From Halorubrum sp. CBA1125 (lineage in GTDB: Archaea > Halobacteriota > Halobacteria > Halobacteriales > Haloferacaceae), in assembly GCF_009742825.1 (NCBI RefSeq), contig NZ_WPCE01000001.1:38778-102777 (forward strand): a stretch of DNA of 64,000 bases, written 5' to 3'. Of this stretch, positions 32,874 to 41,646 are shown piece by piece. Each line of letters begins with the position of its first letter. Position 1 is the stretch's first letter. The notes under the pieces were generated by a model. It was not told the DNA's origin, made no database searches, and saw nothing but the letters and a program-made list of their open reading frames with translations. A program made the position numbers and the translations under genes.

Positions 32874-35800
32874 TTAGTCACTGAAGCCCGTGTACACCTC
32901 CAGATTCACCTTACGTCCGGCGGCCAGTTCCGGCACCTCGGACTGCGTGAGCGTGGCCTTGCCGTCCGGCTGACGGTCAGCCACACCCAGAAGTTGATAC
33001 AGTTTCTTCCAGGCCTTCTGACGCTCGTAGTCCTTGACGTCGGGACTGATTGCGCGGAATATTGACTTCGAGGCGATGATGAACACTTTTCGCTTCATCC
33101 GCGAGATACCGACGTTGAATCGGTTCTCGTCGAGCAGGAAATCGGCGCGGGAGTTAACGTAGCCCTGGTTACCTGCCGTCATTGATAGCACCATCACGTC
33201 CTTCTCGTCTCCCTGGAAGCGCTCGACCGTGTCTGCCGTAACCCCCTGAGGGATACTGTCCTGCATCCTCCGGCGCTGAAGTCGGAAGGGGACGACAACT
33301 CCAGCGGTCACATCATCTGATCCGGCGCTCTGGTCCGAGGCGATGGGAAGTGCTTCTAATAGCGTGTTCGTTATCGCTTCTTCGACAGGGCTGTCTTTGG
33401 TGAACTGGTCGTCGTCGTGGAGGAGCAGTGTTACCCGCGGTTCGGGATTAAGTGCAGCCTGGGCCCAGTTGGGGAGGCCTGAAGCACGGGTCACATCCGG
33501 AATCAAGGGCCTATTGACCCCAGACGAGAGCGACAGGTTGTCCTTTTGATAGAACAATTCTGTCTCCAGATCCGCCATCGGGGTCGTGAATCGATACGTC
33601 GTGTCGAACTGCACGAGAGGGAGGACGTTACCGGGGTTCGACCACTGAGGGGGCTCACGCTCTAAGTACTCCAGCGTCTCGTCGTCGTCAGTCTGTCCCC
33701 GGAGGAAACGCATCAAGTTCAGCACTGAGAGCGACGGCGTGTGTTCCTCTATCGTCTTGCGATCTTCTGACTCCCAGTCGTGGCTCTGAATGGGGCGCAT
33801 CTGCCGATGATCGCCGATCAACATCAGCTGACGACTCTCTCGCAGGAATGCACCGAGCAGGAACAGCAGCGGCAAATCCATCATACTCGCCTCGTCGATC
33901 AGCGCATAGTCGAACACCCGGGCATCGCCGGATCGAATTAGCGCGTCAACGTTGTCCTCGTTGTCGAGAGTGATGTCGTCCACGTCCTCATCAATGATCG
34001 AGGCAACTGCATTAGTCAGATTTCGGAGCGTCACGGGTGTCGTGAAAAATATGACCTGTTCAGCCTCGTCACTGGCCATCGTCTCCTCCCAGAGTTCCCG
34101 CAGCCTTGACCGGTCTTCGTAGTACTGCAGATCCTCGAAGTTAGGGTTCGAGTGACTGAGCCGCTCACCGGCTGAACGGACGCGAACTAACCGGAGATCG
34201 GTCAGCATACCCTTTCGATCCATAAGCCGTTCGTGGGCATCAGCGACCGCCTCAGCGGCTTCATCGACAGCCGTGTTCGAGTGCGCCGAGACTACGCCTC
34301 CGAACGACTCCTCCTTCTGTTCGAACGCGTAGGCCCGACCGAGGGCCGCCGGCGCCTGGCCGTACGATGTCTTACCAGTCCCAGGAGGCCCCTGTGCCAC
34401 GACCACAGAGTGATTCACCTGGTTCACGAACTTCTTCTGCTTCTTATTCGTTGACTCGTCCATGACGTCGTCGAACTCGGTCAAGAACGACTGCAGGGCC
34501 GACTGAGAACAGAACGGCGTCGAGTACTGTAGCGCCGTCTGTTGGTTGTGGTCATAGAGGTCGAGGAGGCGGTTATGAATATCGTTCTGCCGCGCGTACC
34601 GGATGGCCTGACGGGCGCGAGAGCCGGAGAAGTCATCGACGGCCGGGTCGAGCACCCATGCCGTACCGTCCTGAACGAGTTCGACATTGTCTTCTAATTC
34701 GTCGGGATCGTTCGTCCAGCCCTTGTGCCACACCATACAGGGTTCACCACGTCGCCGATACCGCCACGGGGCACTGATGCTGACTGTTCCCGCAGTGGTG
34801 TTTACGTGATTAACGAACCCGAGTACGGAGTTCGCATAGTTCGTAGGCTTCTCGACCGTTTCCTCGTAGGATCCATCAGATTGCTCTCGAAGCGGAGTCA
34901 TCACGACCATATCACCCGCTTCGATTGCGAGCGGTGTCTCCGCCTGTAGCCCGCTATCAGGCCCGTCACCGATATCTCGGATAATCCGGCCGTTGATCTG
35001 CCGGTCGTCGTCTTCCGGCGTTCGAGTACATTCGAAGGGAATAGCACGACCAGCAGCGACACGTTCCGCCAGGGATTTCCGGTAGTGGTTTTCCCGGTCT
35101 CGCTGTCGGGTCCCAAATTCGAGATTCTGGTACTCAACGACGGTGGACTGGAGAGTACTGTTACCCAGAGAGAGATTGGCGAGATTCCCGATGTCGATTG
35201 CCTCCTTGGGAGTGAACGCGTCTTTACCGTCGATAGACCGTTCGATGTGCTGGTATGCACCACAGACGGCTTCGACCATCTCCTCAATGTCGTCGAGAGA
35301 GATTCGCTTCGACTGCCCGTCAGTGTGGTGGCGGAATCGGATGATCCGGTCGCGGGTCTCCTGGTCGTCCGCCCAGTCGGGCTTCATCCGGTCCAATTCG
35401 TCGCAACCCCATATGTACTCCAGCGGAAGCCCGTCTTGATGGCGGCCTAGTATCGGATAATGGTTTTTGAAGTAATCCTTGCCGTTCGCGTCCGGAACCT
35501 GATACCCTTGGTCGAATCGCGGGACGATGCGGTCTCCTTGCTTCTTGAAAGGAACCCCGACTTCGAAGAACCCCTCAGCGAAGGTAGTCTTCAGAGGAGT
35601 TCCGCTACTACGCGTGTCCTCCCACGAGAAGTCGTTCCCGCCGAAGAACTGAGTCGCCGTCTGGACGACCCCGAGGCCAGGATAACGTAGCGCGTGGCGC
35701 TGGCGGAAGTCATCCTGAAGGATGCTAACGGCCTCCTGATCGATGTCCGCGCGAAATCCGAGCATCGTCTGGATGGCCTCGGAGCCGTACAGCTTGTCGT

Positions 35801-37343
35801 GCCGTTTGACCGCATCCATCAGCGCGTCACGCTGGCTGTTAGAATACGGGTAAAGGTGGATGTAGCCATCATCAGAGCCGTGGCCCGTATTACCACTGAG
35901 ATCAGGGGCTACCTGATCTACAGCGTTGGCCAGCTTCTCGAAGAAGTCTTCGAGGAGACGCTTTTCTTCGTCAGCGGCGTCGTCGTGATCGTCAGGGAGG
36001 CCGGACGGACGAGCGATGACGAACACGCCGTCGTCTCCTGTTTCTTCCTCGTACCGAGTGGATGTTACCTTGGCTGCGAGGAGAACAACCCTGTCACGAA
36101 CGTGGTCTACCTGGACATAGGGGTAGATCCGAATCAGCGACTTCCGGGGATACTCGTCCCAGCCCTTCATACTCGGGTCGTCATCGGGAAGGTTGCTTCC
36201 GGTACCGATCAGGTACTCGCTCCAGGGACCTACGCCCCCCGCTGTTCGCTCCCATTGTGAGTTGAACTCGGGATCGATCTCGCGGAGGAACCGATGGGCG
36301 ACTTGCGCCAGATCTGCAAGGTTTGAGATTTCCGTCTCTCGCTGGATGTCACGAACCTTATCAGGGTCTCTCGGTTCGATGTGGTCGTACCGATACGGCT
36401 TTCGCGCCCATCCGTCAGTAGGGAGTTCGTAGAGATCGACGATGTCGTCGATCTCCGTAATTCCGAATTCACGGAGCGACTCCTGGACACCCTCGGAAAG
36501 ACCAAATGTACCCAGAAGTTCCAGTCCGTGGTTCGTTACGCCCCGAGCGAAACACTTCGCCTGCTTCGAACAACCCTCACACCGCGCGTCGATACGGTTG
36601 TTCGGGGGGTCGTTGGGGTCCGCATCGTATAGCAGCTCGTCTAAGGTTCCATTCTCTTCGAGTAGTAGACCGATGTCGTTTTTCCGTGTTTCCAGTTCGA
36701 ACGTCCCTAAGCGGTCGAGTCGTAGGCCGGACGGAGTCACGACTGCTGAGAGTGGAGAGTCCTGTGCGACGATACTCGCAGCTATCTCTACCTCGATGTC
36801 CAACAGGTTCTCGAACTGCAGAACGTACACCGCGGCCTGCATTTGATGATGCGTCTTGGCAGTCGTCGCGGATTTGACCTCGATGACGCGGATACCTACC
36901 CCTGATTCAGTCGGATAGAGGATGACGACATCGACTTCGCTCCGGACAGGCCAAACACCGACGTCCACCTCTAGGGGAGTCTGATAGAGAACGACCGGTC
37001 GATTGACCGTCCCGTCTTCGACGTGCTCTACCAGCTCTTGGATCCGCTGCATATCCCTTTTCGTGTTCCCCTGCCATGTTTCGTCGAAGTTCAGCGAACT
37101 AGATGATTGGTCTGTCCCTACACTATAGACGTCTTTTTCGAGCAGCGCCTCTAATTGCGACTGCTCGAACTGCATTCCAGTCTCCGCGTACAGCGGACTG
37201 AGAGGCACATCGTCAACGTCGGCGTTGTCGAAGAACCCGTCCACATACTCGTGAAACAGGTACATCGAACACTGCCCTAATTTGCAGAACTGAGCGATAC
37301 GCGACGGATGAAGTGTCTGGCGTTTCGAGCGTGTCTTACTCAT
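32874..37343 (-). CDS. Dna2-like Fe-S nuclease / SF1 helicase fusion
   Basis: The 1,489-aa protein starts MSKTRSKRQTLHPSRIAQFC at ATG 37343; the upstream in-frame extension is low-complexity and lies in the neighbouring gene. An N-terminal Cas4/RecB-like nuclease has SEVDVVILYP and RVIEVKSATTAKTHHQMQ (Asp, then Glu-x-Lys), with Cys20 and Cys25 (FCKLGQC) plus CEGCSKQAKC as likely Fe-S ligands. The C-terminal half is a superfamily 1B helicase: QGPPGTGKTSYG, ALIDEASMMDLPLL, DHRQMRPIQ and ENRFNVGISRMKRK. The order matches Dna2. It sits 81 bp upstream of the DUF1998 helicase in the restriction arm. Confidence 0.85.
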   Translation of the reverse strand: MSKTRSKRQTLHPSRIAQFCKLGQCSMYLFHEYVDGFFDNADVDDVPLSPLYAETGMQFEQSQLEALLEKDVYSVGTDQSSSSLNFDETWQGNTKRDMQRIQELVEHVEDGTVNRPVVLYQTPLEVDVGVWPVRSEVDVVILYPTESGVGIRVIEVKSATTAKTHHQMQAAVYVLQFENLLDIEVEIAASIVAQDSPLSAVVTPSGLRLDRLGTFELETRKNDIGLLLEENGTLDELLYDADPNDPPNNRIDARCEGCSKQAKCFARGVTNHGLELLGTFGLSEGVQESLREFGITEIDDIVDLYELPTDGWARKPYRYDHIEPRDPDKVRDIQRETEISNLADLAQVAHRFLREIDPEFNSQWERTAGGVGPWSEYLIGTGSNLPDDDPSMKGWDEYPRKSLIRIYPYVQVDHVRDRVVLLAAKVTSTRYEEETGDDGVFVIARPSGLPDDHDDAADEEKRLLEDFFEKLANAVDQVAPDLSGNTGHGSDDGYIHLYPYSNSQRDALMDAVKRHDKLYGSEAIQTMLGFRADIDQEAVSILQDDFRQRHALRYPGLGVVQTATQFFGGNDFSWEDTRSSGTPLKTTFAEGFFEVGVPFKKQGDRIVPRFDQGYQVPDANGKDYFKNHYPILGRHQDGLPLEYIWGCDELDRMKPDWADDQETRDRIIRFRHHTDGQSKRISLDDIEEMVEAVCGAYQHIERSIDGKDAFTPKEAIDIGNLANLSLGNSTLQSTVVEYQNLEFGTRQRDRENHYRKSLAERVAAGRAIPFECTRTPEDDDRQINGRIIRDIGDGPDSGLQAETPLAIEAGDMVVMTPLREQSDGSYEETVEKPTNYANSVLGFVNHVNTTAGTVSISAPWRYRRRGEPCMVWHKGWTNDPDELEDNVELVQDGTAWVLDPAVDDFSGSRARQAIRYARQNDIHNRLLDLYDHNQQTALQYSTPFCSQSALQSFLTEFDDVMDESTNKKQKKFVNQVNHSVVVAQGPPGTGKTSYGQAPAALGRAYAFEQKEESFGGVVSAHSNTAVDEAAEAVADAHERLMDRKGMLTDLRLVRVRSAGERLSHSNPNFEDLQYYEDRSRLRELWEETMASDEAEQVIFFTTPVTLRNLTNAVASIIDEDVDDITLDNEDNVDALIRSGDARVFDYALIDEASMMDLPLLFLLGAFLRESRQLMLIGDHRQMRPIQSHDWESEDRKTIEEHTPSLSVLNLMRFLRGQTDDDETLEYLEREPPQWSNPGNVLPLVQFDTTYRFTTPMADLETELFYQKDNLSLSSGVNRPLIPDVTRASGLPNWAQAALNPEPRVTLLLHDDDQFTKDSPVEEAITNTLLEALPIASDQSAGSDDVTAGVVVPFRLQRRRMQDSIPQGVTADTVERFQGDEKDVMVLSMTAGNQGYVNSRADFLLDENRFNVGISRMKRKVFIIASKSIFRAISPDVKDYERQKAWKKLYQLLGVADRQPDGKATLTQSEVPELAAGRKVNLEVYTGFSD

Positions 37344-37743
37344 CGAAAACCACCTCCAGAGCGGCGCTCCACGACGCGCGGTTATCCCGGCACCACTGGC
37401 ACTCCCTGTCGTCCGGTAGCCGGTCGTAACGGTAGCCACACCGGTCACACACGCAGAGGTGGTCGTCGTTGAGCCGTTCATCGCCCGTATAGACGACAGT
37501 AACGATAACCCCATCACGGGCGATGAGAACGGTTCCGCTCGGCTCATGTAGGCGTCCCTTGGTTCCTACGTAATCCGGAACGCCGACACTCGGTGATCGA
37601 TACCATGCCTCTCGGATATCGAACTCCGTCACGCCTGCACGTTGGAACCACCGCATACGTGCATGGTTAGACGGGTGCGGGACGTTTTCCGGGGAGTCGC
37701 TTGTTACTCGTTCCCCGACTTGGGACTGAGCCTCGGCACTCAT
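37336..37743 (-). CDS. zinc-ribbon protein with DUF4258-like N-terminus
   Basis: The 135-aa protein has SNHARMRWFQRAGVTEFDIR then VLIARDGVIVTVVYTGDE, a pattern seen in small RelE/DUF4258-like proteins, followed by a zinc ribbon CDRCGYRYD and CQWC. It overlaps the Dna2-like gene by 8 nt and is preceded by a short ORF with ATGA overlap. It could be a nucleic-acid-binding or regulatory subunit. Function is not known. Confidence 0.7.
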   Translation of the reverse strand: MSAEAQSQVGERVTSDSPENVPHPSNHARMRWFQRAGVTEFDIREAWYRSPSVGVPDYVGTKGRLHEPSGTVLIARDGVIVTVVYTGDERLNDDHLCVCDRCGYRYDRLPDDRECQWCRDNRASWSAALEVVFDE

Positions 37744-37880
37744 TCCGTACGCACCCCCTTAGTGCGTGTGCGCCCACGCGTGTGAGCTAGTCCGCGAAGT
37801 GCGACCACACGAACCCCGGTCGCAAACTGCTGATCAGTCGTCTGTACGTCCGTCGTGTTGTTGAATTTCCCAATGGTCAT
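37740..37880 (-). CDS. 46-aa small ORF heading the restriction operon
   Basis: ATG 37880 opens MTIGKFNNTTDVQTTDQQFA and ends in a basic tail (RGLAHTRGRTRTKGVRTE). The stop overlaps the next ATG as ATGA, the same coupling used throughout this operon, which is the main reason to call it. No clear TATA box lies 27 bp upstream. It may be a leader peptide or a small regulator; no family recognised. Confidence 0.4.
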   Translation of the reverse strand: MTIGKFNNTTDVQTTDQQFATGVRVVALRGLAHTRGRTRTKGVRTE

Positions 37881-38518
37881 AGTATTGAGGTGACGTCAGC
37901 ATTGCTCACGGCCTGCAGCCGAGTCGAAGTGCTGACAGCCTTCGACTAATTGGAAGACGATACTCTGGCGAGTGGCCAAACTCGCCGTCCCAGACGGATT
38001 ACCACGAGGAAGGGGGTCCACCGGCTGGGGCCCGGCCAGCAACTTTGTGCGGCCGTCCTAACGGTCAGTACCAAAACGGGGCTTGTTCACCCCGCGGACG
38101 TGACAGACCACGATTTTGTGGCTGCTGCGGGTCGCCATCAAGCACTAGTAGGTCTCTAGAAGTTCCCTACCAGAACTGATGGCGGTTCGTGACGGTGAAT
38201 CTCGCCGAGCTAATGGACTCGCAGAGGTACCCCTGTTCGATTGCGCAGAGGTGTCCCTCACGATCCCGGGCCTACCGAGCAGATGTCAGCTGCTCGCAGC
38301 GAGCTATCGCCACGGGAAGGGGCGTACCAGAGTCCTGTGGGCTGGGACGAGCGAGCGTGTTCATTCACGCGGCACACGGTTCGAGCGGGAACCGATTCAA
38401 CACGCGATGCGGTGCGAACGCAGGCCCCCTAACACAGGACCGAAATTTTTGGTCATGCCACCGCAGTCACATTTATTCCAAGAAGCAGCGGATGGCGAAG
38501 GCTATTTACCAGTAGAAC

Positions 38519-38733
38519 GCCTTGCTTAAACCACAGCAAGGCACTACGGTGGTGCCATCGTGCTGTCTTGTCAGCCCGTCCATCCTTCCTGCCAGGGCCG
38601 GTATGGACGGGCAGGTCACAACTTTTCGAGTAGTGTCAACCTCCTTCGTATGTCCTACAACAGACCGAGGGATTATAAAACTTCGCCCGAATTCTGCCTT
38701 CTTAGGGCCCGAAGGGCCTGAAAACGGCAGAAT
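38519..38733. repeat. cluster of hairpins, possible structured RNA
   Basis: Successive inverted repeats: gccttgct/agcaaggc (38519-38526 with 38535-38542), ggcac/gtgcc (38540-38544 with 38552-38556), cccgtccat/atggacggg (38575-38583 with 38603-38611), and a nested one, attctgcc/ggcagaat (38691-38698 with 38726-38733) enclosing ggccc/gggcc. No ORF explains them. They could be a noncoding RNA, an origin, or transposon debris. Confidence 0.5.
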
Positions 38734-39800
38734 CAATATCTGTGCAGGTATATATACTACCCGGTGGTTTTGTCAGGTTCCTAGACTGCAGATGACAGAC
38801 TTAGATCATATACTAGAGTATGACAATAGGCGCGAAGTCGATGTATAGGAAACTTCAGAAATGTCACGGAAACATCTCTTCTAAAAATTCTCAGACATTA
38901 TTTCTCTGTTTCCGCACCGGAATTATCGAAGTCACTTCGACTATTAGAGGAACCAGGTTAATCACCGCTACGAACTGAGTTTTATCTGAACAGGGAAATT
39001 CCGGTGATAGGCGGACTTGTGCCCGAAATTCGGTGTTGCTGGATAGAGCATCCCATTAGAAACTTCCTGAGGGAAAATTTCTCGCTTTCCCCAAGCCGCA
39101 TCAGATGGGGAAACCCCATTGAGAACAACCTAGAACCTTACACTTCCCTTGAGATATCAATACGATCTGCTCAAGTTAGCTGGATAACAACAGGTATTAC
39201 CTCGTTGTACTGTCCATTCCAGAACATCAGTAGCGGGAGAGGAATCAGCCCCCATCTCGTCTCTGTCTTGCGATTATTGGATTGGGCTGAAGAGAATCCA
39301 CTCCAGCGGTCTACCTACAGAGGTCATGGCCACTACTAACGAACAAAGCAAGATCTTCACAATGATGGTCACTACCAGCCTGAATTGGGGACTTCAGGGT
39401 TCTTGACCACTTACCTGGTTGTGTACATAGGCACGTACCTGCGTACATACACCAAAACGAAGATGCGAATGTGCACAGACCGATATTTAATTGACACCAT
39501 CAGCCATCGCTATTTCCGTCTCCAGTCTATTAATCACGTGTAGCTACCAGCGCCTGATTACGATCTAACGATCCAACAGAGTCGGTGGTCTCAAACGATC
39601 CTGATCGCTCTAATCTTTACCTTGATCGAGACTGTATCGGGATAAGGTACACCAAGCGAAGTCAGAGACAGCGGGTATCCACCCCCGCTTCGAGATAGTT
39701 ACACACCAGGTGTCGAGTGTAAGTGCGTATTTTTCGCCATGTCAAGGGATGAAGCGGTTGAATCCAGTCTAGCAGTAGAAGCGCCCGTAATTGTTGATTG

Positions 39801-39832
39801 TATGTACGTACTCACGTACATACTCACGTACA
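39801..39832. repeat. tandem 12-bp repeat with GTAC core
   Basis: tactcacgtaca occurs twice in tandem (39809-39820, 39821-39832), preceded by the partly complementary tatgtacg. A related set, gtacatag-gcacgtac-ctgcgtacat, lies near 39428-39450. Iteron-like; function unknown. Confidence 0.55.
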
Positions 39833-40101
39833 TCGTTAGGTGCTTGGATCAGCTTGCACGCAGACGCGTACAGTAGAGCGTGCGTGATCGTGTCGACACA
39901 GCAGTGCGGAGCCCCATACCAATAGTACCTGATACCTTCATCGGTAAGTAGATATACAACCCTCACTGCAGGTTGCTCGGTTTGGGTTGAGACGGGGGGT
40001 GTCCAGAACTATTGTCGTTTTCTAAACCCAAGTGAATAACGGGACTGAAGGTAGAACAGACTGGGTAGTCCTTAACACTCAGCTGAAATTATTCATCACA
40101 G

Positions 40102-40126
40102 TGCCCACCCCAGGACTCGAACCTGG
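40102..40126 (-). other. tRNA 3'-end fragment (T arm plus acceptor strand)
   Basis: On the minus strand the sequence CCAGG-TTCGAGT-CCTGG forms a perfect T arm, followed by a seven-base acceptor strand GGTGGGC and discriminator A. I find no matching 5' acceptor (GCCCACC) at a workable distance; ACCCACC near 40182 mispairs and gives no D arm. This looks like the 3' part of a tRNA gene, as is left behind by tRNA-targeting integrases, about 0.7 kb from a serine recombinase gene. Confidence 0.35.
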
Positions 40127-40245
40127 GCCCGTGTTTTCTCCCCCGGCTATTGACGGCCTGAGCCGTACCGACCGCCGCCGGTGGTGGGTAGGGATACTCA
40201 ACGCGCGCACCGTACAGTGGGCTCAATGAGTATGCCGAGGCAGGA

Positions 40246-40527
40246 TCAGCGGCGGCAGGAGCCGTCTCGATTCAACCACCTTTCGACCTCCGCACGGGCC
40301 TCATCAACGGCATCATCCAGATCATCTCTCAGCGCACGCGCATCAGCAGGCGAGAGTGTGACCGAGATCATGCTGTCCTGATCACCAATTCGCACGCAGA
40401 CTTTCGCCTGATAGTATCCCTCGGAGAGGAGAGATTCTCCGTCTACCTGGATGGGAGTAGTAGTTGTGGGCTGTCCGAAATTCACGCTGACGTGCTCGGC
40501 TGCGGGTCGTTCATCGTCATCACTCAT
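40246..40527 (-). CDS. small uncharacterised haloarchaeal protein
   Basis: From ATG 40527 the 93-aa product MSDDDERPAAEHVSVNFGQP contains ISVTLSPADARALRDDLDDA near the C-terminus. Acidic composition and predicted strand-strand-helix layout look like a genuine haloarchaeal protein. An upstream in-frame start (40593) would add 22 less typical residues. It is divergent from the serine recombinase, 305 bp away. Function unknown. Confidence 0.55.
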   Translation of the reverse strand: MSDDDERPAAEHVSVNFGQPTTTTPIQVDGESLLSEGYYQAKVCVRIGDQDSMISVTLSPADARALRDDLDDAVDEARAEVERWLNRDGSCRR

Positions 40528-40832
40528 ATTGCTACCTCGTACCCAAGCAATGTGAGAGTGCGTCGGAGGAACTGCATTCTCCGTTCGATTCACTTTCTGT
40601 ACCGTTGCCTTCTTGCCCGTCCCTGGGAGATCTGTCGTTGCTGGTCATGGTTCGGCCAGCACCGCGGTCGAGGCCCTAACCTCGGCCGCCCTTCCTACGG
40701 AGGAAGAACGGCGAGCGGTGCGTATCTTGAATTGTGGGTGCTCACAACATAAATGTGTGCAAAAGGAAGTCCATCTGCACATTATGTGCGATAGACCCCT
40801 ATTTTATATATTCGGGTGTAGTGCGCAATAGT

Positions 40833-41636
40833 ATGGAACGCGGGGCAATCTACGCGCGCGTCAGTACGTCGGAGGAGGAGGGCCTCCAGGATCCATCACG
40901 GCAGCTTCACGCATGCCAAGAGCGACTGGAGGAAGCAGGCGTCGAGGAGATCAACATCTACAGCGAGCGCGGCTCTGGGGCCGACAGTAGCCGTGAGAAC
41001 CTCCAAGCTCTACTGGAGGCCGTGAAAGACGGTGAGTACGACTGTGTCTGTATGAGTGAAGTTTCTCGCCTCGCCCGGCGGACGTCGGTTGCTGCTGAGT
41101 TCATCGATGTTTGTGTGGAAGACCGGAAGATCCCCATCTTCCTCACCGACGACATGATAGAGGCCATCGAACCCGAGAATCCAATGTCGTCGTTCTTCGC
41201 TAAGCAGCTGGCGCTATGGTACGAGGAGGAGCGGAAGCAGACGATTCGACGGGTGAAGGACGGGATGAAGCAGGCTCAGCGAAAGGGTAAGTGGACGACG
41301 AAACCGCCGAAAGGATTCACGACCGACGACGACGGTTATCTCATCCCTGATTTGGAGGAGTTCCTCCGGGTTCAGGCCGCTGTAGAGCGCGTCTTGGATG
41401 GCGAGACGAAGTATCGAGTAGAGAAAGACACCGGCGTCAGCCGCCGCACGTTAAAGCGCATCCTTGACGACCCCGACCGCCTCCGGCTGTACATTGACGT
41501 TGAGACCGACGACGACCAGCTGGCCGACGCACTGGCCGAAACCGACGTTGAATCCGCCGATCTCCCTGATGGGTTCGAAAAGCGCATCCGTGAGGTCGTC
41601 CGTGAGGAACTCCAGGAAGCGAGCGACCATGAGTGA
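40833..41636 (+). CDS. serine recombinase (resolvase/invertase family)
   Basis: The 267-aa protein starts MERGAIYARVSTSEEEGLQD, with the catalytic Ser in RVST. It continues VCMSEVSRLARRTS and FFAKQLALWYEEERKQTIRR (the long E helix), and has a C-terminal helix-turn-helix (TKYRVEKDTGVSRRTLKRIL). ATG 40833 is supported by a TATA-like tttatata about 27 bp upstream; upstream codons in this frame look noncoding. It may resolve or invert DNA within the island. The size fits a small resolvase rather than a large serine integrase. Confidence 0.85.
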   Translation: MERGAIYARVSTSEEEGLQDPSRQLHACQERLEEAGVEEINIYSERGSGADSSRENLQALLEAVKDGEYDCVCMSEVSRLARRTSVAAEFIDVCVEDRKIPIFLTDDMIEAIEPENPMSSFFAKQLALWYEEERKQTIRRVKDGMKQAQRKGKWTTKPPKGFTTDDDGYLIPDLEEFLRVQAAVERVLDGETKYRVEKDTGVSRRTLKRILDDPDRLRLYIDVETDDDQLADALAETDVESADLPDGFEKRIREVVREELQEASDHE

Positions 41637-41646
41637 AGACGACCGT

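Larger units (their letters stand above)
37881..40245. other. 2.4-kb gene-poor region inside the island
   Basis: Several open frames exist (for example plus 38179-38529, 38522-38848, 39004-39339) but they overlap each other, lack acidic haloarchaeal composition and have no recognisable motif, so I call none. The first 700 bp are GC-rich and from about 38,620 the sequence becomes AT-rich. It holds a cluster of inverted repeats (38519-38733), AT-rich TATA-like stretches (near 38675 and 38745), repeats built on GTAC (39428-39450, 39801-39832), and a tRNA-like fragment at 40102-40126. Confidence 0.6.

Noticed and set aside
38179..38848. Protein-coding genes in the gene-poor region
   Set aside because: Overlapping frames in competing phases, Ser/Arg/Cys-rich composition unlike haloarchaeal proteins, no start context and no family resemblance.
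39801..39832. CRISPR array
   Set aside because: Only two 12-bp units in direct contact with no spacers, and no cas genes in the window; the Cas4-like region in the Dna2-like protein is part of a helicase fusion.
40090..40190. Complete tRNA gene on the minus strand
   Set aside because: T arm and acceptor 3' strand are good, but the candidate 5' strand mispairs at the first base and no D arm or convincing anticodon arm can be drawn.
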